NCBI RefSeq assembly: GCF_030653815.1
Contig: NZ_JAURYQ010000003.1
Span: forward strand, 51,663-115,662
DNA: 64,000 nucleotides
Reading direction: 5' to 3'
Source of the DNA: Rhodoferax sp.
GTDB taxonomy: Bacteria > Pseudomonadota > Gammaproteobacteria > Burkholderiales > Burkholderiaceae_C
The translations under genes and the position numbers were made by a program. Positions 38,060 to 46,181 of the stretch are shown one piece after another (position 1 is the stretch's first letter; every line of letters begins with the position of its first letter). The notes below the pieces were generated by a model. The model did not search any database and had not been told where the DNA came from. It saw only the letters and a list, made by a program, of their open reading frames with translations.

Positions 38060-39724
38060 ATGGATGACAAACTCAAGGCGGCCGCGACCGCGCGCCTGGC
38101 TCAACTGCGCAATGATTATCTGGCGCGACTGCCAGCGGAACTGACCGCGCTGCAGACGCTGGGGGCAGGCCTGAGCGGTGGCGAGCCCGATCGCGCCAGT
38201 CTCGATGAACTTCACCACCGCCTGCACAAGCTGGCCGGCTCGGGCGGCACCTTTGGCCTGGCTGCCCTGAGTGCGGGTGCACATACGCTGGAACAGCGGG
38301 TCAAGGGCTGGCTGGCCGACTCACTGGATGAGCTTGGTGACGCGCAGGTGCGCCAGGCTTTTTCGGCGGACCTGGCCGCACTGGGCGCAACCATGAGCGG
38401 GGTCGATGTCCCACTGGTGAGCGTCACCCAGGCTGGCGACGCCAGGGCAGCACCCGGCGAATCGATCCGGGTGTGGCTGGTGGAAGACGATATCCTGCTC
38501 GGTGAGGAATTGGCGCGCCAGCTCGGGTCCTTCAACTATGTGGTGCGTCGGTTCACGCGGATTGACGATGCCGAGCGCGCCGCGCGAACGGAATGCCCCG
38601 ATATGCTGTTGATGGACGTGATGTTCGAGCAGGAAGGGGAAAACGCCACCGAGGTGTTTGCCCTGCACCCCAACCTGCGGGCGCTGGGCTGCCCGCTGCT
38701 GTTTGTCACCTCCTACGATGATTTCATGTCGCGGGTGCGCGCCGCGCAACTGGGCGCCCTGGGTTATTTTCTCAAGCCACTGGACATTCCCCGCCTGGTG
38801 AGCCGGATGTCGCAAATTTTCGAACAGAAACGCGCGCCGTCACAACGGGTGCTGATCGTCGATGACGACAGGGACCTGGCCGAGCATTACCGGCTGGCCC
38901 TGCTGGCCGCCGGGATGGAGGCGGACGTGCTGGAGCAACCTGCGGCCATCATGGAAAAGATTGCGGCTTTTCGTCCGGAGCTGGTGCTCATGGACATGCA
39001 CATGCCGGGTTTTTCGGGGCCGGACCTGGCGGGGGTGATCCGCCAGCACGACAACTGGTCGAGCCTGCCCATCGTGTACCTTTCCGCCGAGACCGATCTC
39101 GACCTGCAGATCAAGGCCATGGGCCGCGGTGCCGATGATTTCCTGACCAAGCCGATTTCCGATGCCCAGCTCGTTGCGGCCGTGCGTGTGCGCGTCGAGC
39201 GCGCCCGCCAGTTGGAAGCGCAAATCAGTCGCGACAGCCTGACTGGCCTGCTCAAGCACGCCAGCATCAAGGAATCGGCTGGAACCGAAGTGACCCGCGC
39301 GCGGCGCAGCGGCAAGCCCGTCAGCCTGGCCATGCTCGATATTGATCACTTCAAGTCGGTCAACGACACCTACGGGCATGCGGTGGGTGACGTCGTTATC
39401 TCGTCGGTGGCCATGCTGTTGCGCCAGCGCCTGCGTCAGTCCGACATCGTCGGCCGCTATGGCGGCGAGGAATTCGTCGCAGTGTTGCCGGAATGCGATG
39501 CCGGGTACGCGCATGAGCTGATGGAGGACATCCGCCAGCGATTTGCCTCTTTGCGCTTCAGCCACGAAGGAAAAGACTTTGGCTGCACACTTTCGGTGGG
39601 TCTGGCCTGTTCTCTTGCCTACCCGGACAGCGATGGCGCGGCGCTGCTCGTTGCCGCCGACGAGGCCTTGTATGTCGCCAAGCGCGGCGGGCGCAATCAG
39701 GTGCGGGAGGCAAGTCCGTCATGA
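38060..39724 (+). CDS. Hpt-REC-REC-GGDEF diguanylate cyclase
   Basis: This 554-aa protein has an N-terminal Hpt-like domain (H56 in LHKLAGSGGTFG), receiver 1 (D186 in LMDVMFEQEG), receiver 2 (D312 in LMDMHMPGFSG) and a GGDEF domain with an active GGEEF motif (468-472). An RxxD inhibitory site (RQSD) lies five residues before GGEEF, so product inhibition by cyclic-di-GMP is expected. The Hpt-REC-REC front half matches that of the first kinase of this gene set. It is the only intact GGDEF protein seen in the window and the likely positive output of the relay. Confidence 0.95.
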   Translation: MDDKLKAAATARLAQLRNDYLARLPAELTALQTLGAGLSGGEPDRASLDELHHRLHKLAGSGGTFGLAALSAGAHTLEQRVKGWLADSLDELGDAQVRQAFSADLAALGATMSGVDVPLVSVTQAGDARAAPGESIRVWLVEDDILLGEELARQLGSFNYVVRRFTRIDDAERAARTECPDMLLMDVMFEQEGENATEVFALHPNLRALGCPLLFVTSYDDFMSRVRAAQLGALGYFLKPLDIPRLVSRMSQIFEQKRAPSQRVLIVDDDRDLAEHYRLALLAAGMEADVLEQPAAIMEKIAAFRPELVLMDMHMPGFSGPDLAGVIRQHDNWSSLPIVYLSAETDLDLQIKAMGRGADDFLTKPISDAQLVAAVRVRVERARQLEAQISRDSLTGLLKHASIKESAGTEVTRARRSGKPVSLAMLDIDHFKSVNDTYGHAVGDVVISSVAMLLRQRLRQSDIVGRYGGEEFVAVLPECDAGYAHELMEDIRQRFASLRFSHEGKDFGCTLSVGLACSLAYPDSDGAALLVAADEALYVAKRGGRNQVREASPS

Positions 39725-40485
39725 CAGCGAATATGGATACCTTTCACGCACTGCTTGAAGAAATGCGTCTGGCGTTTCTCAGCGAGTTGCCGGAGCGCTG
39801 CGATCGCTTCGAGGCCTTGATTCTGAGCCTGGAGACCTCACCCGATGTTCGTGACGCGTTCAACGAACTGTATCGGGGCGTCCACAGCCTGAAGGGTTCG
39901 GGTGGCACCCATGGACTCTCCATCATCACGACACTCTGCCAGCAAATGGAGGACCTCCTCAGCGAGACCCATGCCCAGCAGGGATTTGGCACCGCCTTTG
40001 CCACCCGGGCGCTGGCCTACGTCGACCTGATGCGCCGGGTCGAGACGGTTGCGCAACAGGACAAGCCGGACTATTCAGACATCGAAACCGGGTTGGAGAG
40101 GCTGCGCCAGTTGACGCTGCAACGCCGCAAGAGCGGCCTGATCGCAGAGTCTTCGACCGTGATGACCGGTCTCTATCAAAAAACGCTGGAGGCCTTGCCC
40201 CTGCAACTGACGGTGGTCGGCGACGGTCTGACCGCGCTCGCGCGCCTGCTGCATGAACCTTTTGATTTCGTCATCGTCGGACGTGAACTCAGGGTACTCA
40301 ACGGCATGGCCCTGATGGCCGCCCTGCGAGCCACCGAGACGCGCAACCAGCACATTCCCGCGATTCTGGTGAGCAGCAAGCGCGGTGAGGTTCTGGACCA
40401 TGCCCGCTTCAGCGCCGCCCTTTCCCGCGACCAGACACTCGCCACAAACCTGGTCGCCGCGGTGCGAGCGGTGTTGCCGGGATAA
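39721..40485 (+). CDS. Hpt domain protein with degenerate receiver
   Basis: The 254-aa product has an Hpt domain (H55 in VHSLKGSGGTHG) and a C-terminal region of receiver-like length (about 138-254). In that region the phospho-acceptor position is glycine (FVIVGRELRVLNG), the acidic pair is reduced to AESS, and the conserved lysine is missing. It therefore looks like a pseudo-receiver, perhaps for protein interaction. It overlaps the GGDEF gene by ATGA and is the last gene of the set. A role as phosphotransfer hub or adaptor is inferred from the intact Hpt. Confidence 0.85.
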   Translation: MTANMDTFHALLEEMRLAFLSELPERCDRFEALILSLETSPDVRDAFNELYRGVHSLKGSGGTHGLSIITTLCQQMEDLLSETHAQQGFGTAFATRALAYVDLMRRVETVAQQDKPDYSDIETGLERLRQLTLQRRKSGLIAESSTVMTGLYQKTLEALPLQLTVVGDGLTALARLLHEPFDFVIVGRELRVLNGMALMAALRATETRNQHIPAILVSSKRGEVLDHARFSAALSRDQTLATNLVAAVRAVLPG

Positions 40486-40572
40486 AACCCCTGCGGCCGG
40501 ACCCGTCAGCCAGGGAGGATTGAAGTCGCCCCTTGCACAAGGCCCGCCTCGGGCCGATGGCTGCTGGAATTC

Positions 40573-40620
40573 ATTCGCGGCGAGGGCGCCGCTCCCACAA
40601 GGCGCCCTTTGTGGGGGGTC
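40573..40620. repeat. REP-like palindromic element
   Basis: On the minus strand the segment reads GTGGGAGCGGCGCCCTCGCC then GCGAA. GCGGCG and CGCCGC pair around CCCT, next to a second near-palindrome, CCCACAAGG and CCTTTGTGGG. This closely resembles the repetitive extragenic palindromes common in Pseudomonas and related genomes. It lies between the end of the signalling set and ppa (convergent), where it might also aid termination. No other copy was noticed in the window. Confidence 0.55.
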
Positions 40621-40628
40621 GAAGCTGC

Positions 40629-41165
40629 TTACTTTAGCGAAGCCTGGTAATTGGCAATGCCGTCCAGAATTTCCTGTTTGGCAGACTCTGGACCTTCCCA
40701 ACCCAAAATTTTGACCCATTTGTTGGCTTCGAGGTCCTTGTAGTGCTCAAAGAAGTGGGCGATGGTCTTCAAGCGCAGCGGTTGCAGATCTTCAGGTTTT
40801 TGCCAGCGGGTGTACAGCGACAAAATCTTGTCGATGGGCACGGCCAGCACCTTGCCGTCCATGCCGGCTTCATCTTCCATCTTCAAAATGCCAATGGCGC
40901 GGCAAGTCACCACGACACCGGGAATCAGCGGCACGGGGGTGATCACCAGCACATCCACCGGGTCGCCGTCACCGCTGATGGTTTGCGGCACATAGCCGTA
41001 GTTGGTCGGGTAATGCATCGCTGTGCTCATGAAGCGATCGACAAAAATGGCGTGGGTTTCATGATCGACCTCGTATTTCACCGGGTCGGCGTTCATCGGG
41101 ATTTCGATGATCACGTTGAATTGCTCGGGCGCATTTTTACCGGGAGTGACGTTATCTAAAGACAT
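40629..41165 (-). CDS. ppa: Inorganic pyrophosphatase (soluble, family I)
   Basis: The 178-aa cytosolic enzyme hydrolyses pyrophosphate to phosphate, pulling biosynthetic reactions forward. The family signature DGDPVDVLV and surrounding NYGYVPQTIS are intact, with the metal-binding aspartates in place. The length is typical of bacterial hexameric enzymes. It is divergent from the membrane pyrophosphatase gene hppA, with 241 bases between the start codons. Confidence 0.97.
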   Translation of the reverse strand: MSLDNVTPGKNAPEQFNVIIEIPMNADPVKYEVDHETHAIFVDRFMSTAMHYPTNYGYVPQTISGDGDPVDVLVITPVPLIPGVVVTCRAIGILKMEDEAGMDGKVLAVPIDKILSLYTRWQKPEDLQPLRLKTIAHFFEHYKDLEANKWVKILGWEGPESAKQEILDGIANYQASLK

Positions 41166-41406
41166 GCTTGTCGCCTTATGTTGGTTTGGGATTTGAGTTG
41201 GGTCAGAAACTGTCGGGATTAACCCTGATTTTACTTACTCACCACTTGCGAATTTCAAAAAAGCCGATGTTTTGGCGTTACAGTGCCCCGGTTGGCCAAT
41301 CACTCTTGTCACACACCAAGAGGCACACGGTGAGGAAGCAACGCAGCGGTGATGCCGACATGCGTTGCACCACCATCTCGCGAAACAACAAACTGGAGAT
41401 TCTTCT

Positions 41407-43476
41407 ATGACAGGCAACTCAGCGCTGATCTTGGCGCTCATCTGCGGCTTGATCGCCGTCGGCTATGGCTTTTGGGCCCGTAGCTGGATTCTTTCCCAGG
41501 ACGCGGGCAACGCCCGCATGCAGGAAATCGCCGCCGCCATTCAGACCGGTGCGGCAGCCTATTTGGCACGACAGTACAAAACCATTGCCATGGTCGGCGT
41601 GGTTCTGGCGGTGCTGATTGCGGTATTTCTGGACTCCTTAAGCGCGGTCGGCTTTGTGGTCGGCGCGGTGCTCTCCGGCGCCTGCGGCTTCATTGGCATG
41701 AACGTGTCGGTGCGTGCCAACGTGCGCACGGCGCAGGCCGCCACCAAAGGCATTGGCCCGGCGCTGGACGTGGCCTTCCGCGGCGGCGCCATCACCGGCA
41801 TGCTGGTGGTGGGCCTGGGGCTGCTGGGCGTCACCGGGTTCTTCTGGTTCCTGGTCGGTAACGGCAACCTGACGCCCGACAAAAATCTGGCGCAACTGCT
41901 CAACCCGCTGATCGGTTTTGCCTTCGGCTCCTCGCTGATCTCCATCTTCGCCCGGCTCGGCGGCGGCATTTTCACCAAGGGCGCTGATGTCGGCGCCGAC
42001 CTGGTGGGCAAGGTCGAAGCCGGCATTCCGGAAGACGACCCGCGCAACCCGGCCGTGATCGCCGACAACGTGGGCGACAACGTGGGTGACTGCGCCGGCA
42101 TGGCCGCTGACCTGTTTGAAACCTACGCCGTCACGCTGATTGCCACCATGGTGCTGGGCGCCCTGCTGGTCACCGGCGCCAGCATGAACGCCGTGGTGTA
42201 CCCGCTGGCGCTTGGCGCGGTGTCGATCGTGGCATCCATCATTGGCTGCTTCTTTGTCAAGGCGTCACCCGGCATGAGGAACGTGATGCCGGCGCTGTAC
42301 AAAGGCCTGGCTGTGGCTGGTGGCCTGTCGCTGATTGCCTTCTTCTTCGTCACCCAATGGCTGATGCCAGACGATGCCATCATGGCCAGCGGCACCCAGA
42401 TGCGCTTGTTTGGCGCCTGCGCTGTCGGTCTGGTGCTGACGGCCGCGCTGGTGGTGATCACCGAGTACTACACCGGCACCCAGTACCCGCCGGTGAAGCA
42501 CATCGCCGAAGCGTCCACCACCGGCCACGGCACCAACATCATTGCCGGCCTGGGTGTGTCAATGCGCTCCACCGCCTGGCCGGTGCTGTTTGTCTGCGTG
42601 GCCATTTACACCGCTTTCGCACTGGCCGGCCTGTACGGCATTGCCATCGCCGCCACCTCCATGCTCAGCATGGCGGGTATTGTGGTGGCGCTCGACGCCT
42701 ACGGCCCCATCACCGACAACGCCGGTGGCATTGCCGAAATGAGCGAGATGCCCAAGAGCGTGCGCGACATCACCGACCCGCTGGATGCGGTGGGCAACAC
42801 CACCAAGGCTGTCACCAAGGGTTACGCGATTGGCTCGGCCGGCCTGGCGGCCCTGGTGCTGTTTGCCGACTACACCCACAAGCTCGACGCCTATGGCAGC
42901 CACATCACCTTCGACCTGAGCAACCCGATGGTCATCATCGGCCTCTTCATTGGCGGCCTGATTCCCTACCTGTTCGGTGCCATGGCGATGGAAGCCGTGG
43001 GCCGCGCAGCCGGCGCCGTGGTGGTGGAAGTGCGCCGCCAGTTCCGCGACATCAAGGGCATCATGGACGGCACCGGCAAGCCGGAATACGACACCGCGGT
43101 CGACATGCTGACCACCGCGGCCATCAAGGAAATGATGATTCCGAGCCTGTTGCCGGTGGTGGTGCCGATCCTGGTCGGCCTGATCCTCGGCCCGGCGGCT
43201 TTGGGTGGCCTGCTGATGGGCACCATCGTGACCGGTCTGTTTGTGGCCATCTCCATGTGCACCGGCGGCGGTGCCTGGGACAATGCCAAGAAGTACATTG
43301 AAGACGGCAACTTTGGCGGCAAGGGATCGGAGGCGCACAAGGCCGCCGTGACCGGCGACACCGTGGGCGACCCCTACAAGGACACCGCCGGCCCGGCCAT
43401 CAACCCGCTGATCAAGATCATCAACATCGTGGCGCTGCTGATCGTGCCGGTGATGATGAAAATCCACGGCGGCTAA
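41407..43476 (+). CDS. hppA: Membrane proton-pumping pyrophosphatase
   Basis: This 689-aa integral membrane protein couples pyrophosphate hydrolysis to ion pumping. The catalytic loops [32 protein letters not shown] and [15 protein letters not shown] are present, along with about 15-16 hydrophobic helices. The motif [16 protein letters not shown] has lysine where potassium-dependent enzymes have alanine, which points to the K+-independent, H+-pumping type. The start at 41407 ([11 protein letters not shown]) follows GGAGATTC. A strong terminator follows the gene. Confidence 0.96.
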   Translation: MTGNSALILALICGLIAVGYGFWARSWILSQDAGNARMQEIAAAIQTGAAAYLARQYKTIAMVGVVLAVLIAVFLDSLSAVGFVVGAVLSGACGFIGMNVSVRANVRTAQAATKGIGPALDVAFRGGAITGMLVVGLGLLGVTGFFWFLVGNGNLTPDKNLAQLLNPLIGFAFGSSLISIFARLGGGIFTKGADVGADLVGKVEAGIPEDDPRNPAVIADNVGDNVGDCAGMAADLFETYAVTLIATMVLGALLVTGASMNAVVYPLALGAVSIVASIIGCFFVKASPGMRNVMPALYKGLAVAGGLSLIAFFFVTQWLMPDDAIMASGTQMRLFGACAVGLVLTAALVVITEYYTGTQYPPVKHIAEASTTGHGTNIIAGLGVSMRSTAWPVLFVCVAIYTAFALAGLYGIAIAATSMLSMAGIVVALDAYGPITDNAGGIAEMSEMPKSVRDITDPLDAVGNTTKAVTKGYAIGSAGLAALVLFADYTHKLDAYGSHITFDLSNPMVIIGLFIGGLIPYLFGAMAMEAVGRAAGAVVVEVRRQFRDIKGIMDGTGKPEYDTAVDMLTTAAIKEMMIPSLLPVVVPILVGLILGPAALGGLLMGTIVTGLFVAISMCTGGGAWDNAKKYIEDGNFGGKGSEAHKAAVTGDTVGDPYKDTAGPAINPLIKIINIVALLIVPVMMKIHGG

Positions 43477-43496
43477 GCGGAAGCCAGCCCGATAAG

Positions 43497-43519
43497 AACC
43501 CGCCTCGGCGGGTTTTTTT
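43497..43519 (+). terminator. Rho-independent terminator of hppA
   Basis: AACCCGC (43497-43503) and GCGGGTT (43508-43514) form a 7-bp GC-rich stem with loop CTCG and run into seven T residues (43513-43519). It lies 20 bases after the hppA stop codon. Confidence 0.9.
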
Positions 43520-43534
43520 ATTCAACTGTTATTT

Positions 43535-44103
43535 TTGTACCCTGATTCGCGCTGGCTTCGCATTGCCAGCACAAAGACCGTATCGAGCGGTGCCACATAC
43601 CTGCGGTCTCTTCTGATTCATGGGGCGCGCTCAGTCATTTACAACGGTAAAGATAAAACCAATCCAACGTGCAAATGGATCAATGGAATCGTGAGCCGAC
43701 GTAATAACAACGTGGCAGCCGTGGCGCTGGCCAACAAGAATGCCCGCATTGTGTGGGCGTTGCTGACACATGATCGAGAGTTCCGACCTGACTACACCCG
43801 TGAGACTGTGGGTGTGTAGTCGGGTCGGCAAGGAAAGTAAGACAACGAGAATTGACAGGGGGAAACTGAACTACCGATTGCTCAAGCAATCATCAAGTGA
43901 TGGCAAGACAGGTAAGACCGTGGTTGGACAATCCCGAGAATGTCAGAGCACATCAAAGTGCGCGAAAGCTATGGGGAACCAACCAGCGAATCCCATCAGG
44001 GACCGTGACCAAAAGTCACACTAAGAGTCCGAATGTACTGGTGCAATCTTTACCTTTGAGTCAGAACGAATTGAGAGCTTGACATAGGGGGCGTTCATGT
44101 ACT
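43535..44103 (+). mobile_element. 5'-truncated IS110/IS1111-family remnant
   Basis: This stretch contains the C-terminal end of an IS110-type transposase followed by about 280 bases of non-coding 3' end finishing near TTGACATAGGGGGCGTTCATG, which resembles the right end of IS1111-subgroup elements. The 5' part, with the DEDD catalytic domain, is absent, so the element cannot move by itself. IS110 elements lack clear terminal inverted repeats, so the exact right boundary is approximate. Confidence 0.65.
43544..43819 (+). pseudogene. IS110-family transposase, C-terminal fragment
   Basis: About 90 residues remain. ATYLRSLLIHGARSVIY and VALANKNARIVWALLTHDRE match the conserved C-terminal transposase_20 region of IS110-family enzymes. 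The fragment ends at what appears to be the natural stop (REFRPDYTRETVGV). Homology fades upstream of about 43560, close to the hppA terminator, which marks the truncation point. Without the N-terminal catalytic half it is non-functional. Confidence 0.75.
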
Positions 44104-44116
44104 GTCATTCAACCCT

Positions 44117-44128
44117 CCCCCCCCCCCC
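44117..44128. repeat. Homopolymer of 12 C
   Basis: Twelve consecutive cytosines follow AACCCT at the downstream edge of the IS remnant. Tracts of this length slip during replication. It lies about 170 bases before the histidine-rich gene start, outside any recognised coding frame, so it could alter promoter spacing rather than reading frame. Confidence 0.9.
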
Positions 44129-44159
44129 GCATTACATAAGTTAAATGCGGTAAAAAAAC

Positions 44160-44182
44160 ACGCACTATCACGGGCAGTGCGT
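44160..44182. promoter_or_regulatory. Hairpin/inverted repeat upstream of the metal-related cluster
   Basis: ACGCACT (44160-44166) and AGTGCGT (44176-44182) are perfect inverted repeats with a nine-base loop. It lies about 120 bases before the first gene of the histidine-rich cluster and could be an operator or an RNA hairpin. No T tract follows, so a terminator is unlikely. Confidence 0.4.
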
Positions 44183-44299
44183 AATTTCCTTGAATTCGTC
44201 GAGGGCATGGCGCCGTTCATTACCAAGCAGCCCCGCCAAGCCATCAAAACAATGATCCAGATAAAATCACAAAAATTATTCAAGCAGCCCATCCCCTCA

Positions 44300-44701
44300 A
44301 TGCACCCACGCAGCGCCTTTCCCGTTCAGCGCCACTCCAGGTTTACCCTGGGCGTGTGCGCGCTGATCCTATTGGGAATGCTCGTCGGCGCCTTCATCTC
44401 TTCGATGGGTGGCGTGATGTCTCACGGCCTGGCCGAATTCGCAGCAGGCCAACACAACGTTGATGGTAATTCGGTCAATGCGCACGGACACTCGCATGAC
44501 GACGATGACGCCAAGCCCTCCTTTTCAGATGCGGGTGCTGATCATGCGCACCATGGTGCAGACCACAGCCACGACAAATCGCACGTACCGTTCAGTGCGA
44601 TGACGATCGCCATTTCAATGGCAGCCAGCCGGCCAGTCACTGCTCGCCAGTGGGTCGAGTTGGTGGAGGCGTTCCGGCTGGAACGCCCTCCCATGGCTTG
44701 A
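44300..44701 (+). CDS. Histidine-rich small membrane-anchored protein
   Basis: The 133-aa product starts MHPRSAFPVQRHSRFTLGVC. One hydrophobic segment (about residues 17-41) is followed by a His/Asp-rich region (HGHSHDDDD, HAHHGADHSHDKSH, about 62-96), probably facing the periplasm. Such stretches bind divalent metals. The family is not one I can name. It is followed 59 bases later by a HupE/UreJ-type gene, and the cluster's last transporter also has a histidine-rich tail, so a metal-handling role is inferred. A longer in-frame start at 44177 would lie inside the upstream hairpin. Confidence 0.65.
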   Translation: MHPRSAFPVQRHSRFTLGVCALILLGMLVGAFISSMGGVMSHGLAEFAAGQHNVDGNSVNAHGHSHDDDDAKPSFSDAGADHAHHGADHSHDKSHVPFSAMTIAISMAASRPVTARQWVELVEAFRLERPPMA

Positions 44702-44760
44702 GATTCCCTCTGGTCCTGCGCTCCCCAAAGTAGCGCCTCCCTCAATCCACCGGAATCTTC

Positions 44761-45498
44761 ATGAACAGCTCACCTTACGGCAGGCTGCCGGGACCGCCAT
44801 GGGCGATTCGGCACCACCATCTCTTTTTCTTGGCAGCGATTTTTATATCGCTGCTGCTCGGCACCACCGAAGCCCTGGCCCATGCGGTCACTCAGGGTGA
44901 CAAAGGCTATATCCAGGAAATATCGGGGGTCAACCTGCTGCCCTTCGTGTATCTGGGTGCCAAACACATGATGACGGGATACGACCACCTCCTGTTCCTC
45001 TTCGGGGTGATCTTCTTCCTCTATCGACTGTCGCATATCGGCATCTACGTGAGCCTTTTTGCGTTGGGCCACTCCACGACCATGGTCCTGGGCGTCTACT
45101 TCAACGTCCAGTTCAGCAGCTACCTGATCGACGCGATCATCGGTTTTTCGGTAGTCTACAAGGCACTCGACAACATCGGCGCCTTCCAGCGCTGGCTGGG
45201 TTTCCAGCCCAACACCAAAATGGCCACGCTGGTGTTTGGCCTGTTCCATGGTTTTGGTCTGGCTACCAAAATCCTTGAATACGAGATTTCGCCCGACGGC
45301 CTGGTGCCTAACCTGCTCGCCTTCAATCTGGGCGTTGAAATCGGCCAGTTGATGGCCTTGGCCGTCATCTTGATCGGCATGAGCTACTGGCGACGCACAG
45401 CCAGCTTTTTACGACATGCCTACACCGCCAATGTGGTCATGATGTCCGCCGGCTTCTTGCTGGTGGGTCTCCAATTGACCGGTTTTTTTGTGTCCTGA
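44761..45498 (+). CDS. HupE/UreJ family membrane protein
   Basis: This 245-aa protein has a hydrophobic leader and about seven membrane helices. Signature elements are MTGYDHLLFLFGVIFFL, ALGHSTTMVLG and FGLFHGFGLATKI, with conserved membrane histidines, typical of the HupE/UreJ group often linked to nickel or cobalt uptake. No urease or hydrogenase genes are near. The histidine-rich proteins on both sides support metal transport, but the metal cannot be read from the sequence. Confidence 0.75.
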   Translation: MNSSPYGRLPGPPWAIRHHHLFFLAAIFISLLLGTTEALAHAVTQGDKGYIQEISGVNLLPFVYLGAKHMMTGYDHLLFLFGVIFFLYRLSHIGIYVSLFALGHSTTMVLGVYFNVQFSSYLIDAIIGFSVVYKALDNIGAFQRWLGFQPNTKMATLVFGLFHGFGLATKILEYEISPDGLVPNLLAFNLGVEIGQLMALAVILIGMSYWRRTASFLRHAYTANVVMMSAGFLLVGLQLTGFFVS

Positions 45499-45518
45499 AC
45501 ACCCAAGGAATTTTGACC

Positions 45519-46181
45519 ATGTACAACAGTGAAACTACGCTTCGCGCTGAACTGCCTTCCTCCAGGAAGCTGATGCGCTCGACCATTTTGGCGGCTCTTT
45601 CTGCCGCAGTCATCCTGGTGACCGTTGTTCAGCCGGCCGAATACGGCATTGATCCCACTGGGGTGGGCCGTGTACTGCGACTGACAGAGATGGGCCAAAT
45701 CAAAGCAAGACTCGCGGCTGAAGCAGCCGTCGAAACCGCAGGTCAAAAGCCCGCGGCTGAACCTTCAATCGCAGGCATCACAGTCAGCAATCCGCAACCC
45801 GCCAGCCCCACCTTTCAGACTGCCACACCTGAAGCTACCCCTGTTGCTGCCGCAGCGCAACCATCTTCCTGGCGTGATGAAATGAGCTTCACCCTGAAAC
45901 CTGGTGAAGGCATGGAAGTCAAGATGCGCATGAAGGAAGGCGAAAAAACCGTCTTCGCCTGGGCTGTGGAAGGTGGCATGGTCAACTATGACACCCATGG
46001 CGACAGCATCGGCCGATCGATCAGCTACGAGAAAGGCCGCGCAGTCTCTTCCGATGACGGCGATCTGATCGCTGCATTCACGGGTAACCATGGCTGGTAC
46101 TGGCGCAACCGTGGCGAGGCTGATGTGCAACTTGTGCTGCGCACGCGCGGTGAATACAGCGCCATCAAACGTGTCAAGTAA
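45519..46181 (+). CDS. Single-pass transmembrane anchor protein
   Basis: The 220-aa product starts MYNSETTLRAELPSSRKLMR, has one membrane segment (about 23-42, ILAALSAAVILVTVV), a conserved PAEYGIDPTGVGRVLRLTEMG stretch, a Pro/Ala-rich linker and a C-terminal beta-rich domain (about 125-220, GEKTVFAWAVEGG, FTGNHGWYWRN). I recall this type annotated as a transmembrane anchor protein next to HupE/UreJ and EamA genes. The start at 45519 has AAGGAA nine bases upstream. The C-terminal domain is probably periplasmic. The function is unknown; accessory to metal transport is an inference. Confidence 0.65.
   Translation: MYNSETTLRAELPSSRKLMRSTILAALSAAVILVTVVQPAEYGIDPTGVGRVLRLTEMGQIKARLAAEAAVETAGQKPAAEPSIAGITVSNPQPASPTFQTATPEATPVAAAAQPSSWRDEMSFTLKPGEGMEVKMRMKEGEKTVFAWAVEGGMVNYDTHGDSIGRSISYEKGRAVSSDDGDLIAAFTGNHGWYWRNRGEADVQLVLRTRGEYSAIKRVK

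Noticed and set aside
43770..44082. Small frames in the 3' part of the IS remnant
   Set aside because: They fall in the non-coding 3' end typical of IS1111-type elements and show no family motif.
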